A DNA stretch of 64,000 bases from Lentisphaerae bacterium ADurb.Bin242 (GCA_002069785.1 MWCA01000014.1:1-64000); one strand, 5' to 3'; shown: positions 17,729 to 28,058, counted from the first letter of the stretch. Notes: a model not told the origin generated them from the sequence alone. Numbers and translations are program-made.

Positions 17729-19864
17729 TTATTCTTTCACACTGCGGAAAACAGTGATATTTCCGTTGGAAGGCTTATTTTTTTCGGTGTTTTTCTGGAG
17801 ACATTTCCGGTAATAGTCATACAGAACCATCTGGCTCCGTGTGGATTCGTATTCTCCCATGTCCGTGGTTTTCGAATACTGGTTGACTCCCACGACGACA
17901 CGTCCCTTCCGGCGGTCCGCCAGTGCGGTTTTGAGGATGAAGTCAAGCTCTTCGCGGAGGACCGGGGAGTCCACCGGGAACAGGGTCTCGATCCTCCGCC
18001 GGAGATTCCGCGGCATGAGGTCCGCGCTTCCGAGGTAGTATTCGGGGGACCCGTTGTTGGCGAAGTAGTAGATCCGGGCATGTTCGAGGAACCGGTCGAG
18101 GATGCTCACGATGTGGATGTTGGCGGCGGCTTCCGGCGCAAGGGAATAGGGCGTAAGCCCGCAGGTTCCCCGCACGATCAGGTCGATCTTGACGTGTTTT
18201 TCAGCGGCGCGGTAAAGGTGTTCGATCACTTCATAATCGATCAGGGCGTTGATCTTCAGGATGATGTGCCCGGGGTTTTCCCGGGTCGATACGCTGGCTT
18301 CCCGGTCGATCAGGAAAAGAATCTTTTCCAGCAGATTGAAGGGGGCGACGATCAGCTTGTTCCAGTCCGGCGGCGAGGAGAAGCCGGTGATGACGTTGAA
18401 AAGGGCGGAGACGTCGCGCGCCAGGAGAGGATTGTCGCTGAAATACCCGATGTCGGTGTAAAGGCGGGCGGTTTTGTCGTTGTAGTTGCCGGTGCTGAGG
18501 TGGACGTAGCGGTGGATGCCGTCTTCCTCCCGGCGGATGACCATCAGGGCCTTGCAGTGAACCTTGAGCCCGGCGATACCGTAGACGACATGCGCCCCGG
18601 CTTCGGCCAGCTCCCGCGCCCAGAGGATGTTGTTTTCCTCGTCAAAGCGGGCCTTGAGCTCGATCAGCACTGAAACCTGTTTGCCGTTGCGCGCCGCGCG
18701 GACCAGCGCATGGACCACCGGCGAACCGCCGCTGACCCGGTACAGGGTCTGCTTGATCGCCAGCACCGCCGGATCGTCCGCCGCCTGTTCCAGCAGTTTG
18801 ATTACCGGATCGAACGACTGGTAGGGCGGGTGAATGAGGAACGGGCCGTTTTCCCGGATGGTCTGGAAAAGGTCCCTGGCATTGGACAGATACGGCGACG
18901 GCAGCGGCGGCAGCGGCGGATTCCGGAGCGCCGGAAAGCTTTGCAGAGAGGCAAGCGCAAACATGGATTTGAGATTCAGAATCCCCTTGATGTTCTGCAC
19001 CATGGCTGTTTTCGGCGTGATCCGGAGTTTGGAAAGGAGCCATTTTCTCGACTTGGCGGACATCCCCGCCGCGATTTCAAGACGGACCACGCTGCGTTTG
19101 GTCTTTTTGCGCAGGGCGATCTGAAGTTCGGTCATGAGGTCGGCGATGGATTCCTCGTCGATGGAAAGGTCCATGTCGCGCGTGACCCGGAAAAGGGAGC
19201 ATTCGCGGATTTCCGCACCGGAAAACAGCATGTCCAGATGATTGCGGATGAGCTCTTCGGCCGGGATGTAGACCAGCCCGTTTTCGGAGCTTTCCAGCTG
19301 GATGAAGCGCGGAATGACCGGAGGGACTTCCAGCAATGCGAATTTCTCGGGAGAGGCTTTGGCCGGGACGAGGCGGATCAGCATTTCCAGCCCGAGGTTC
19401 GGCACCAGCGGGAAAGGGTGGGACTGATCGACACCGATGGGCGTCAGAACCGGGAAGACTTCCGAGCTCATGATTCGGGTCGCAACGCTTTTCTGCGAGG
19501 AAGTCAGGCGTTCCCACGAGGAGATGAAGATGGAATTCCGCTCCAGTTCCGGCAGGATTTCCCGGTTCAGATATTTATATTGTTTTTCCACCAGAAGACG
19601 GATCTTATGCTCCAGTTCAACCATCAGGGCGCGCGGCTCGTACCCGTAGTTTTTGTAGATCAGATGGAAGTTTTTGTCGAGCTGGCTGGAGATGCCGGCG
19701 ACCCGGACCATGCAGAATTCATCCAGGTTGCTGCTGAAGATCGCGATGAAATTCAGGCGTTCCAGAAGAGGGTTTCCCTTATCCGCGGCCTCGTCCAGGA
19801 CCCGGGAATTGAATTCGAGCCAGCTGATGTCGCGGTTGATGAATTGATCGATGGGTTCGCGCAT
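17729..19864 (-). CDS. ppk1: Polyphosphate kinase 1
   Basis: A 711-residue cytoplasmic enzyme that makes polyphosphate reversibly from ATP, close to the usual length of about 690. The N-terminal domain starts with 'INRDISWLEFNSRVLDEA'. The first phospholipase-D-like catalytic half has 'GLKVHCKALMVI', with the His that becomes phosphorylated, and 'HLSTGNYNDKTARLYTD'. The second half has 'DRFLEHARIYYFAN' with the second conserved His. An in-frame ATG at 19909 overlaps ppx, so the start at 19864 was chosen because the family N-terminus begins right there; GGAGG is 13 bases upstream. It is the third gene after ROK kinase and ppx. Confidence 0.95.
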   Translation of the reverse strand: MREPIDQFINRDISWLEFNSRVLDEAADKGNPLLERLNFIAIFSSNLDEFCMVRVAGISSQLDKNFHLIYKNYGYEPRALMVELEHKIRLLVEKQYKYLNREILPELERNSIFISSWERLTSSQKSVATRIMSSEVFPVLTPIGVDQSHPFPLVPNLGLEMLIRLVPAKASPEKFALLEVPPVIPRFIQLESSENGLVYIPAEELIRNHLDMLFSGAEIRECSLFRVTRDMDLSIDEESIADLMTELQIALRKKTKRSVVRLEIAAGMSAKSRKWLLSKLRITPKTAMVQNIKGILNLKSMFALASLQSFPALRNPPLPPLPSPYLSNARDLFQTIRENGPFLIHPPYQSFDPVIKLLEQAADDPAVLAIKQTLYRVSGGSPVVHALVRAARNGKQVSVLIELKARFDEENNILWARELAEAGAHVVYGIAGLKVHCKALMVIRREEDGIHRYVHLSTGNYNDKTARLYTDIGYFSDNPLLARDVSALFNVITGFSSPPDWNKLIVAPFNLLEKILFLIDREASVSTRENPGHIILKINALIDYEVIEHLYRAAEKHVKIDLIVRGTCGLTPYSLAPEAAANIHIVSILDRFLEHARIYYFANNGSPEYYLGSADLMPRNLRRRIETLFPVDSPVLREELDFILKTALADRRKGRVVVGVNQYSKTTDMGEYESTRSQMVLYDYYRKCLQKNTEKNKPSNGNITVFRSVKE

Positions 19865-19883
19865 GTTGTGGGATCTGCCTCCG

Positions 19884-21422
19884 TCAGGAAAAAACGATTT
19901 TACAGGCATAGACGCTGCGGAAATAATCGGTGTCGATTTCCGCCATGGACTCGGGGAAATAAGAAATTTCGTCGCCCAGCTTGATGGTCACGCGGGACGC
20001 CTCGAGCTTGACGGTCATGTTTTCGGGGACCGACGACATGGCGGCCAGCGCACATGCGATCCGCAGAATCGCCGCCAGCTTGTTGACCAGGCTCCGTTCC
20101 TCGCCGGAAAGGGCGGCGTATTCCGGATGCAGGATCTTGGGCGGCGACTTCCGGTGGTAGCGCGCGACCAGCGCCGCGATTTTCCGCGCCTCCAGGGAGA
20201 TTCCGGGGATCTCGGTATTCTGAATGATGTAGTACGAATGCTTGTGATAGGCCTGGTTGTTGATGAACAATCCGCATTTGTGAAGGCGCGCGGCGATGCG
20301 GAGGATCAACAGGTCGGAATGCCCGAGTCCGTGCAGTTTTTCGAGTTTCCTGAACAGTTCGTTGGCGAAACGGGTGGTCCGGTCGCAATATTCGTTCGCA
20401 CAGCGGTAGCGGGTGGCGGTCCGCATGATCAGCGAATGGAGCTGTTCCTCGAACCGGTCTTTCTCCCCGAAGATCTCGTTGATGAAATCGCGCAGGAGCA
20501 GGTATTTGGTGGAAGCCATAGGGATGATGATGGTGCCGGCATCGGTCAGGCGGAGCAGGTTGTCGAGGATCATGCAGCACGGCTGGGCCATTTCGGCGAG
20601 GTCCGGGGTGAGCCCGTATTTCTCGCTGATCTCTTCATAGGTGAAGTCGGAGATTTCCGTGCGCAGCAGAAAGAATTTGTCGCGGGTGATGCTGGTGGCC
20701 GCGCTCGGCGGATTTTTATCCCGGATGAGCTTCAGGAGGGCGCGGGCGGAGGTGCCCATGGCGATGATGCTTTCCGCTTTCAGGTTTTCGGAAATGGAAC
20801 GCAGTTCGCTGAACGCGCTGTCGATCATCATGGAGGTGTAATAGTTCATGGCGGAGGCGGAATAGGTGCCGTGGAGCTGTTCGATGGCGCGGAGGGTTCC
20901 GACTTTGAGCGTTTCCGTGAAACAGAGGTTTCCGCAGTCGTAGGCGCTGACCTGGCATGCGCCCGTGCCGATGTCGGCGATCAGGACCGGGAGCGTGTGG
21001 AATCCATATTGGGCGGGGATTTCGTCCATGACCGCGGTATAGTCCAGCCGGGCTTCGTCGGTGCCGGCGAAAATCTTGACTTCGATGCCGGTGGCGTGGC
21101 GGACCCGTTCGATGAAGATTTCCGCGTTTTCGGCTTCGCGCACGGCGCTGGTGGCGATGGCCCTGTAATGGGTCACGCCGTATTCGTCCATCTTCTGGCG
21201 GAAGTTGAACAAGATGCCGCAGAGAATCTGGATGGACTCGTCGCTGATCTCTCCGTTCCGGAACACGTTCGAACCGAGCGGGACCGGTTTTTCGAGCTCC
21301 TCCAGGGGGACGAACGTGCGGTCGGCGCCGTTGACTTCCGCAATCAGCATCCGGGCGGAGTGTGCGCCGACGTCGATGGTCGCCATCGTGATCTTCTGGT
21401 TTTTTTCCTTGCGGATGCGCAT
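19884..21422 (-). CDS. ppx: Exopolyphosphatase / guanosine pentaphosphate phosphatase (Ppx/GppA)
   Basis: A 512-residue enzyme that removes terminal phosphate from polyphosphate or pppGpp. The ASKHA ATPase fold is visible in 'ATIDVGAHSARMLIAEV' (phosphate 1 loop, residues 14-30), 'AIATSAVREAENAEIFIERV' and 'LIADIGTGACQVSAYDCG' (phosphate 2 loop). The C-terminal part contains an HD-like helical domain ('RIAARLHKCGLFINNQAYHKHSYYII'). It lies three bases after the ROK gene stop and 19 before ppk1, so synthesis and breakdown of polyphosphate are encoded together. Confidence 0.92.
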   Translation of the reverse strand: MRIRKEKNQKITMATIDVGAHSARMLIAEVNGADRTFVPLEELEKPVPLGSNVFRNGEISDESIQILCGILFNFRQKMDEYGVTHYRAIATSAVREAENAEIFIERVRHATGIEVKIFAGTDEARLDYTAVMDEIPAQYGFHTLPVLIADIGTGACQVSAYDCGNLCFTETLKVGTLRAIEQLHGTYSASAMNYYTSMMIDSAFSELRSISENLKAESIIAMGTSARALLKLIRDKNPPSAATSITRDKFFLLRTEISDFTYEEISEKYGLTPDLAEMAQPCCMILDNLLRLTDAGTIIIPMASTKYLLLRDFINEIFGEKDRFEEQLHSLIMRTATRYRCANEYCDRTTRFANELFRKLEKLHGLGHSDLLILRIAARLHKCGLFINNQAYHKHSYYIIQNTEIPGISLEARKIAALVARYHRKSPPKILHPEYAALSGEERSLVNKLAAILRIACALAAMSSVPENMTVKLEASRVTIKLGDEISYFPESMAEIDTDYFRSVYACKIVFS

Positions 21423-21425
21423 GGC

Positions 21426-22403
21426 TCACACCTTTCCCTCGGCGCGGGCGAGAATTGTGGCTCCGACCGCGACGGCGTCGTCGCCGTAGGAGGAAAGCGC
21501 GATCCGGATTTTGGAGGGGGGAATTCCGAAGAGATGCGCCTCGAAACTCTTCCGGAAAACCGGCAGGATGACATTTCCCATGGCCGAGATGACTCCGCCG
21601 CCGAGGACAATGCAGTCCGGGGCGACCAGTGCGCAGGCGGAAGCCGCGGCGATTCCCAGCATCATGGAACCCTTGTCGATGGCGTTCCGCACGACATTGT
21701 CGCCGTCCACGTACGCCTTGGCCAGGTATTTGCTTTTGATGTTGACGGTTTTTTCATTGAACTTGTCGGGCGGCAGCAGGGTGAGTTCGCTGCTTTTCCG
21801 GAGGGCTTTGCGAATCGCCTTGACATATGCGATTTTGCTGCAGTAGGCCTCGATGCATCCGCGGTGTCCGCATCCGCAGCGCCGTCCGCCCTTGCGGATG
21901 ATCATGTGTCCCAGCTCGCCGGCGAGCCCGCAGTTGCCTTTCAGGAGATGTCCTTCGATGACCAGTCCGCCGCCGAGCCCGGTTCCGATGAAATAGCCGA
22001 TCACGTTGCGGTCCGGTTTCCCCGCGCCGGAATGGAATTCCGCCAGGGTTCCGAGGTCGCCGTCGTTGCCGAGGAAGACTTCCCGGCCGGTGATCTCGCG
22101 GAAAATTTTCTTGGCGGAGAAGTTGCGTCCTCCGAGGTTGGTGGCGAAGGAGCAGTCGCCGGTGCCGGGATCGACGGGCGAGGGAAAGGCTGCGCCGATG
22201 TGAGGGATGTCCGCGATGGTCCGGTTCAGTTTCGCCAGGGCTTCCGCTCCGGTGTCCACCATGGTCCGGATGATGGCTTCCGCCTCGGCGGTCGAATCTG
22301 TGGGAGTCTTGGCCGCGGCGAGGATCTGATTGTCCGCATCCGTGACCATCGCGTAGATTTTACTGCCTCCCAGGTCGATACCCAGCGCCAAAGAATCCTT
22401 CAT
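21426..22403 (-). CDS. ROK-family sugar kinase (glucokinase-like)
   Basis: A 325-residue kinase. The start at 22403 ('MKDSLALGIDLGGSKI') has AGGGAT upstream and begins with the phosphate loop 'GIDLGGSKI'. 'GTGLGGGLVIEGHLLKG' and the ROK zinc-binding set 'GHMIIRKGGRRCGCGHRGC' (three Cys and a His) follow, then 'CIVLGGGVI' near the end. No N-terminal helix-turn-helix is present, so it is an enzyme, not a regulator. Glucose, fructose, allose or N-acetyl-hexosamines are possible substrates. It heads an operon with ppx and ppk1; since some ROK kinases use polyphosphate as donor, that link is worth testing, although the zinc motif resembles ATP-dependent members. Confidence 0.9.
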   Translation of the reverse strand: MKDSLALGIDLGGSKIYAMVTDADNQILAAAKTPTDSTAEAEAIIRTMVDTGAEALAKLNRTIADIPHIGAAFPSPVDPGTGDCSFATNLGGRNFSAKKIFREITGREVFLGNDGDLGTLAEFHSGAGKPDRNVIGYFIGTGLGGGLVIEGHLLKGNCGLAGELGHMIIRKGGRRCGCGHRGCIEAYCSKIAYVKAIRKALRKSSELTLLPPDKFNEKTVNIKSKYLAKAYVDGDNVVRNAIDKGSMMLGIAAASACALVAPDCIVLGGGVISAMGNVILPVFRKSFEAHLFGIPPSKIRIALSSYGDDAVAVGATILARAEGKV

Positions 22404-22492
22404 GATTATCCCTTTCATAACTGATGTCAATAGGGTAAGGTAACGTCTGAAAGAGAATTTTGCAAGTCCGGCGCAGTTAAAATTGTGCGAGG

Positions 22493-24169
22493 TCAGAATT
22501 GTGCGACGGTGAATCCTCTCGGCTGGCCCGGCGTGCTGGTCCGTGTCCAGACCGGTTTGGGAAGCTTTTGGATCATGTCCTGAAAATCGTCGGTCCGGCT
22601 GACGAAAATCACACTTCCTTTTTTCTTCCGCTGGTCCCAGATCAGCGCTTCCAGATCGTCGAACGTCTTCAGGAGGCGGTGCTTCGCCTCCGGATAGGAA
22701 AGTCCGTATTCGATTTCGCCCGGAGACTCATACATGTACATATCGCTGCACTGGAAAGCCCAGCACACGTCCTGGAACGGACGCCGGTTGGTCACGATGA
22801 TGCAGTTTTCTTTGGGGATCAGCGGCCTGAGGCTCTCCAGGAAAGCCATGGGCGCCTTCTGTTCCGCCACGACATCCGGGAACACCAGATTCGCTCCGAT
22901 CACGACCGGAAAAAGACCCGCCATGAAAAGCAGCAGCTTGAAGTGCGGCTCTTTGAGCAGCAGCGAAAAACGCATCCCGGTCGCCCACAATCCCGCGGCC
23001 AGCACCACGATTCCTGCTTTCCAGGCTTCGTGCCTCATGAACAATGTCTCGGGGAACCCGGTCGCCAGATTGATGAGGAGTCCCGTCACCGTCAGGAAAA
23101 GAAGGACCAGGAACACCTGGACGGTGAGACGGAAAAGACGTTCGCGTCTCTCTTCGATGAAAAACGTTTTCAGTCCGCCCGCGGTCAGGATCGCGAACGG
23201 GGCGAAGCACGGCAGAATGTAGGTGGCCAGTTTTCCGCTGGAAAGGGAGAAAAACAGAAACGGCATGACAAAGGAGCAAAGAGAAAATTTCAGCAGGGGC
23301 GAACCGGAAATCTGCTGCCGCACTCCCTTGAAAATGCCGGGCAGCATGATGACCCACAGCGCGATCCCGCCCGCGAAGACCGGAAGGAAGTAGAAAATAT
23401 GATTTTCGTGCTGGGCGTCTTCCCCTCCGAAATAGCGCTGGATATGCTCCACAAAGAAGAAATAATGCCAGAAGTCGGGTTCGTGATAATGAATGGCGAT
23501 TCCCCACGGGGCGATGACCAGGGCGGCGCCCAGCAGCGGCAGCCACGGCGTGGAGAAAAGGAGCTTCCATTTGCGGTCCCAGATCAGATACGGGACAATG
23601 CAGATCACCGGCACGGCGAAGGCGATGAAGCCTTTGCTCAGGAAGGCGAATCCGCACAAGATTCCGGAGAGAAGCAGGAGCAGGAGGCGGCGTTTCCGGG
23701 AAACGTCCTCCTGGACCGCAAAGAAGTAAGCCGTCATGGTCGCCGTGAGGAAGAACGTGAGGAACATGTCCGTGATGGCGACGGTCCCCAGCACGAATAC
23801 CAGCGGATAGGTGGCAAAGACCGTCGTCGCCACGAGGGCGAGTTTTTTATCGTAAAAACGGGAAACCATCAGGAAGACCAGCCAGGCCGTCCCCAGCATG
23901 GAAAGGATGCACGGCAGGCGCAAGGCGAAGGAATTCTGCCCGAACAGCAGGAAGGACACGGAGGTGAGCCAGTAACCCATGGGAGGCTTTTCGAAGTAGC
24001 GCACGCCGTTCAGCGTGGGGGAAATATAGTCGCCGCTCTGGACCATTTCCCGGGCGATTTCGGCATAGCGGGTCTCATCCGGGGAAACCAGCGGACGCCC
24101 TCCGATCGGAAGAATGTAGACGACGAGGATGACGAGGACAATCAGGGAAGGCCAGCAATACTTCTTCAT
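22493..24169 (-). CDS. arnT: ArnT-like undecaprenyl phosphate-aminoarabinose:lipid A transferase
   Basis: A 558-residue polytopic inner-membrane glycosyltransferase (GT83) that moves 4-amino-4-deoxy-L-arabinose from undecaprenyl phosphate to lipid A. The N-terminal periplasmic loop after the first helix has 'SPDETRYAEIAREMVQSGDYISPTLNGVRYFEKPPMGYW', with the conserved Asp-Glu and Lys-Pro-Pro of the PMT/ArnT family. About a dozen hydrophobic segments follow, and the last roughly 120 residues form a soluble periplasmic domain. It is the last gene of the arnC-A-D-T unit, starting 12 bases after arnD with AAAGGA upstream. The modification lowers negative charge and gives resistance to cationic peptides such as polymyxin. 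Confidence 0.9.
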   Translation of the reverse strand: MKKYCWPSLIVLVILVVYILPIGGRPLVSPDETRYAEIAREMVQSGDYISPTLNGVRYFEKPPMGYWLTSVSFLLFGQNSFALRLPCILSMLGTAWLVFLMVSRFYDKKLALVATTVFATYPLVFVLGTVAITDMFLTFFLTATMTAYFFAVQEDVSRKRRLLLLLLSGILCGFAFLSKGFIAFAVPVICIVPYLIWDRKWKLLFSTPWLPLLGAALVIAPWGIAIHYHEPDFWHYFFFVEHIQRYFGGEDAQHENHIFYFLPVFAGGIALWVIMLPGIFKGVRQQISGSPLLKFSLCSFVMPFLFFSLSSGKLATYILPCFAPFAILTAGGLKTFFIEERRERLFRLTVQVFLVLLFLTVTGLLINLATGFPETLFMRHEAWKAGIVVLAAGLWATGMRFSLLLKEPHFKLLLFMAGLFPVVIGANLVFPDVVAEQKAPMAFLESLRPLIPKENCIIVTNRRPFQDVCWAFQCSDMYMYESPGEIEYGLSYPEAKHRLLKTFDDLEALIWDQRKKKGSVIFVSRTDDFQDMIQKLPKPVWTRTSTPGQPRGFTVAQF

Positions 24170-24181
24170 GGTCTTTTTCCT

Positions 24182-25084
24182 TTATCTTTCGATCTGTATT
24201 TTCTCACTTTTCAAGGCGACCCAGCCCTCGCGTCCGGGGATTTCCCCCTTGACGATCGAGCAGCGGGGGAGCGAAGCCGTGTCTTCCGGAAGGAGGTCTC
24301 CCGGCGCGCAGAAGGAAATCCCGCGGGCTTTTGCCATGTTCAGGAAATGGTCGAACATTTCCGCGCAGGCGCCGCCCTCGGCTTCCGCGTGGATCGTGAG
24401 CATGTTGTATCCCTTTTCCACGGCGGCGAGAAGCCGTTCGTTGTAATTCTCATCGGTGACGCCGTTTTTTCCGAGGATTTCGTCGTAGGTAGGCATGTTC
24501 AAGGGGATCTGGGGAGTGTTCAGGAACTCTCCGTCCACCACGGGCAGAAAGATTCCCGAGCCGCGGCAGTCGCTGTTGTAGCGGAAGTGGAAGCGCTCCT
24601 TGACGATCAGGACTTCCGGTTCGCAGCGCCAGCCGGGGACCGCGGAGCAGACCGGCGCCTTGCCGGTGACCCGCTCCAGCTCCTCATACGCCATGAGAAG
24701 GTGGGTGTAGACCTCCTCCTGGGACATTTCATCGATGTGCGCCTGCCATGCGTGGTGGTCCCACGCATGAACGCCGATCTCATGGCCCGCGTCGGAACAC
24801 GCCTTGATGACGTGTCCCAGTTTTCTGGCGATCCCGGGCCCCGGCCACAGGGTCCCCATCAGCAGGATGTCCAGACCATAGAGGCTTGCGGCTTTGGTCC
24901 GCAGCATCTTCCAGAGGAAAACCGGTTTGAGGAGACGCCAGACATGGCGTCCCATGTTGTCCGGTCCGGCCGAGAAAAAGAATGCCGCCCGGACCCCGTG
25001 TTTGTCCAGAGTCCGGCAGAGGGTCGGAACCCCGTCGCGCGTGCCGCGGAACGTGTCGACGTCGATGCGGAGCGCGATCTTCAT
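24182..25084 (-). CDS. arnD: ArnD, 4-deoxy-4-formamido-arabinose-phosphoundecaprenol deformylase
   Basis: A 300-residue polysaccharide-deacetylase-fold enzyme that removes the formyl group from the undecaprenyl-linked sugar. '[18 protein letters not shown]' (residues 5-22) is the ArnD signature with the catalytic Asp-x-Asp, and '[15 protein letters not shown]' near 100-114 has the metal-binding His pair. 'PGWRCE' near 150 and 'HAEAEGG' near 255 complete the active site. The length is normal for the family. Its ATG overlaps the arnA stop codon (ATGA), indicating translational coupling. Confidence 0.93.
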   Translation of the reverse strand: MKIALRIDVDTFRGTRDGVPTLCRTLDKHGVRAAFFFSAGPDNMGRHVWRLLKPVFLWKMLRTKAASLYGLDILLMGTLWPGPGIARKLGHVIKACSDAGHEIGVHAWDHHAWQAHIDEMSQEEVYTHLLMAYEELERVTGKAPVCSAVPGWRCEPEVLIVKERFHFRYNSDCRGSGIFLPVVDGEFLNTPQIPLNMPTYDEILGKNGVTDENYNERLLAAVEKGYNMLTIHAEAEGGACAEMFDHFLNMAKARGISFCAPGDLLPEDTASLPRCSIVKGEIPGREGWVALKSEKIQIER

Positions 25085-27069
25085 TTGATGCAGAATTCGC
25101 CGGATTCAACCGCCTGGCGCAGGAAGAAATCCAGGGTGAGCGCAATGGATTCCTCCAGCTTGACCTCCGGTTTCCAGCCCACATACTTCCAGGCGTTGCG
25201 GATGCTCGGTTTCCGGTGCTGGACGTCCTGATAGCCTTTGCCGTAGAAAGTCCCGCTTTCCACTTCCTTGTAACCGGCGAAAGGCGGGAATTTCTTGCGG
25301 AGCGGGTGCTTGTTGAACTGTCTGACCAGAATGTCGGCAAGTTCCTTGATGCTGGCTTCGTTGGCCGGACAGCCGATGTTGATGATCTTGCCGTCGCATT
25401 TGCCGCCTTTGTTCTCGATGATGCGGAACAGGCATTCGATGCCGTCCGTGACGTGCGTGAAGCAGCGTTTCTGCGCACCGCCGTCGATCAGCAGAATCGG
25501 GGTCCCCTGCACCAGGTTCAAAATGAGCTGCGTGATCGCGCGGGAGCTGCCGACGCGGGCGGAGGAAAGGGTATCGAGCTTCGGTCCCATCCAGTTGAAC
25601 GGACGGAACAAGGTGAAGCGGAGCTGTCCCTTGGAACCGTAGGCCCAGATGACGCGGTCGAGCATCTGCTTGCTGCACGAATAAATCCAGCGCTGCATGC
25701 GGATGGGACCGAGGATCAGGCGGGAATTGTCCTCGTCGAACTCCTCCTCGTCGCACATTCCGTAGACTTCGGACGTGGACGGGAAGAGGATGCGCTTGTT
25801 GTATTTGACGCAATAGCGGACGATCCGGAGGTTCTCCTCGAAGTCGAGCTCGAAAACCCGCAGCGGATTGCGCGTGTATTCGATCGGGGTTGCAATCGCG
25901 ACCAGCGGAAGCACCACGTCGCATTTGCGCACGTGATATTCGATCCATTCGCGGTTGATGGAAATGTCGCCCTCGAAAAAGTGGAAATCCTCTTTTTCGA
26001 GGAGGTCGGAAATGTAGTTGCTCCGGAGATCCATTCCGTAGATTTCGTAGTTTCCGTCGGCCAGGAGCCGTTCGCTGATGGCGCTGCCGATGAAACCGTT
26101 GACGCCCAGGATCAGGACGCTGGTTTTTTTCTTGCATGCCGATTTGCCGCCGGCTCCGAAAGTCATCTTTTCGACCAGCTTGGCGTCCTGTGCGAGCTGT
26201 TTCCCGGAAGAATAAAGACCGTCTTCCGACTGGGCGTAGTCCACGCGGAGGGCGCCCTTGCCGCAGGCGACGGTCAGCGGACCGGTGGAGAGAATGGTGC
26301 CGGGAAGGTCCCTGGCCGTGTTTTTTACCTCGGTCGCCGCCCAGAAAATATATTTCTTTTCGCCGAGGAAGCTGAACGCGCCCGGATACGGACGGGTGAC
26401 GGCACGGATCAGATTGCGGATCTCGCCGGCGCTTTTGCTCCAGTCGATGAGGCCGTCGGCGGCCTTGCGGCCTCCGAAATACGTGGCCTTCCTGTCATCC
26501 TGCTTCGTGAGCTTGAAGGTGCCTTTTTTGAACAGGGGCAGGGTTTTTTTGAGGAGCCTGGCCGCGGCTTCGGCTGCATGAAGATGGACTTCCAGAGCCG
26601 TGTCGTTTTCACCGATCGGAAACTTCTCCTGCGCGACGATCTCGCCGGCGTCCGGTTTTTCCGTCATGCGGTGGAGCGTGACGCCCGTTTCCTTTTCCCC
26701 GTGAAGAATGGCCCAGTTGACCGGAACGCGTCCGCGGTACTTGGGAAGCAGCGACCCATGGAGGTTGAACGCCCCCTTCTTCGGGATGGAAAGCAGTTCT
26801 TTCCCGAGGAGATTCCGGTAGTAAAACGAAAAGATGTAGTCCGGCGCCATCTTCTTGATCCGTTCAATCCAGAGCGGATGATTCGGATCTTCCGGCGCGC
26901 AGAGTTCGATTCCCTTGGAGGACGCAAGTTCGGCCACGGAACGGAACCATGTGTTTTCGGCGGGATTGTCCTTGTGCGTGAAGACGCACTGGATTTCAAA
27001 ACCGTTTTCGATCAAGGCGTTGATTCCTTCGCACCCGATGTTATGGTAAGCGAAAACGACAGCTTTCAT
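25081..27069 (-). CDS. arnA: ArnA, bifunctional UDP-glucuronate decarboxylase / UDP-Ara4N formyltransferase
   Basis: A 662-residue two-domain enzyme, the usual length for ArnA. The N-terminal formyltransferase (about 1-300) has '[19 protein letters not shown]' with the catalytic Asn and His, and '[11 protein letters not shown]' with the catalytic Asp. The C-terminal NAD-dependent decarboxylase (about 320-662) has the Rossmann loop '[15 protein letters not shown]' and '[16 protein letters not shown]' with the Tyr of short-chain dehydrogenases. It oxidatively decarboxylates UDP-glucuronic acid to the 4-keto sugar and later formylates UDP-Ara4N. The amination step between them (ArnB) is not encoded in this window. 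GGGAG lies about nine bases before the start. Confidence 0.95.
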   Translation of the reverse strand: MKAVVFAYHNIGCEGINALIENGFEIQCVFTHKDNPAENTWFRSVAELASSKGIELCAPEDPNHPLWIERIKKMAPDYIFSFYYRNLLGKELLSIPKKGAFNLHGSLLPKYRGRVPVNWAILHGEKETGVTLHRMTEKPDAGEIVAQEKFPIGENDTALEVHLHAAEAAARLLKKTLPLFKKGTFKLTKQDDRKATYFGGRKAADGLIDWSKSAGEIRNLIRAVTRPYPGAFSFLGEKKYIFWAATEVKNTARDLPGTILSTGPLTVACGKGALRVDYAQSEDGLYSSGKQLAQDAKLVEKMTFGAGGKSACKKKTSVLILGVNGFIGSAISERLLADGNYEIYGMDLRSNYISDLLEKEDFHFFEGDISINREWIEYHVRKCDVVLPLVAIATPIEYTRNPLRVFELDFEENLRIVRYCVKYNKRILFPSTSEVYGMCDEEEFDEDNSRLILGPIRMQRWIYSCSKQMLDRVIWAYGSKGQLRFTLFRPFNWMGPKLDTLSSARVGSSRAITQLILNLVQGTPILLIDGGAQKRCFTHVTDGIECLFRIIENKGGKCDGKIINIGCPANEASIKELADILVRQFNKHPLRKKFPPFAGYKEVESGTFYGKGYQDVQHRKPSIRNAWKYVGWKPEVKLEESIALTLDFFLRQAVESGEFCIK

Positions 27070-27098
27070 ATATGTGATCTCCCTTGGATTTGCAGTGG

Positions 27099-28058
27099 TC
27101 AGGATTTGGGTTCGCCGCGGACGATTTTTTCAACATAGAATTGGGGCCGTCCGCGCGCATTGAGATGGATTTTTCCGATATATTCGCCGAGCAGTCCCAT
27201 GCCGGCAAACTGGGCGCCGATGAATACAAACAGAATGGCGAAGAGGGTGAAGATGCCGTTGCCGCCCCACTCCGGATCGTAAATGCGGGTCATGATGAAA
27301 ATGAAGATACCGAAGGCCATGCCCAGGAGCGCAATGAGGAACCCGAAGAAAGTGAGCATCCGCAGGGGGAAGGTCGTGGTCCCGGTCAGGAGATCGTATT
27401 GAAGCGCGATCAGCTTCCACACGGAATATTTGGATTCGCCCGCGGCCCGTTCGGCGTGCTTGACGTGTACTTCCGCGGATTTGCGGGCAAAGGACATGGC
27501 CATCATCGGGATGAATTTTCCGTGCTCGTGACAGTCCAGAATCGCGGTTACCACCGCCCGGCTGTAGCCCCGCAGCATGCAGCCGTAGTCGGTCATGGTG
27601 TTGCCCCGGGTGAGGCGGCGAACCATGTGGTTGACCATTTTGGAGGCGACTCTGCGGAAAAAAGTGTCCTGGCGGTTTTCACGGATGGTTCCGACCACGT
27701 CGTATCCCTCAACCAGCTTGTCGACCAGCTTGTGGATTTCTTCCGGCGGGTTCTGAAGGTCTGCGTCCAGGGTAATGATATATTTTCCGCGGGCCTGGGA
27801 AAGTCCGGCCGTGACCGCGGCATGTTGTCCGAAGTTGGTGGAGAGAAGGATGCCGATGATTTTTCCGGGATGTTTTTCCGCGGCTTGGGTGATCATATCC
27901 GCGGATCGGTCCGCACTGCCGTCGTCGACCAGAAGGATTTCATAAGACCGGTTGATTTTGTTGCATGCGGCGATACAGCGGTCCACCAGCTCCTTCAGGT
28001 TCAGCTCTTCATTGTAAACCGGTATGACGACGGATATTTCTGGATTTTTTTCTGCCAT
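27099..28058 (-). CDS. arnC: ArnC, undecaprenyl-phosphate 4-deoxy-4-formamido-arabinose transferase
   Basis: A 319-residue membrane-bound GT2 glycosyltransferase that loads the formylated aminoarabinose onto undecaprenyl phosphate. The GT-A core has '[18 protein letters not shown]' (8-25), the metal-binding '[13 protein letters not shown]' (near 100) and '[11 protein letters not shown]' (near 160). Two C-terminal membrane helices ('[20 protein letters not shown]' and '[20 protein letters not shown]') match the family. The start at 28058 is chosen because the fold begins there and AAGG lies about ten bases upstream; an upstream in-frame ATG would run past the predicted promoter. It leads the arn operon, 29 bases ahead of arnA. 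Confidence 0.92.
   Translation of the reverse strand: MAEKNPEISVVIPVYNEELNLKELVDRCIAACNKINRSYEILLVDDGSADRSADMITQAAEKHPGKIIGILLSTNFGQHAAVTAGLSQARGKYIITLDADLQNPPEEIHKLVDKLVEGYDVVGTIRENRQDTFFRRVASKMVNHMVRRLTRGNTMTDYGCMLRGYSRAVVTAILDCHEHGKFIPMMAMSFARKSAEVHVKHAERAAGESKYSVWKLIALQYDLLTGTTTFPLRMLTFFGFLIALLGMAFGIFIFIMTRIYDPEWGGNGIFTLFAILFVFIGAQFAGMGLLGEYIGKIHLNARGRPQFYVEKIVRGEPKS

Noticed and set aside
19851..22424. Long plus-strand frame opposite ppx and the ROK kinase
   Set aside because: Shadow frame; the minus strand carries full catalytic motifs and good ribosome sites.
22499..27138. Two long plus-strand frames opposite the arn operon
   Set aside because: Composition is Arg/Gln/His-rich without domains; the minus-strand genes are complete ArnT, ArnD and ArnA.
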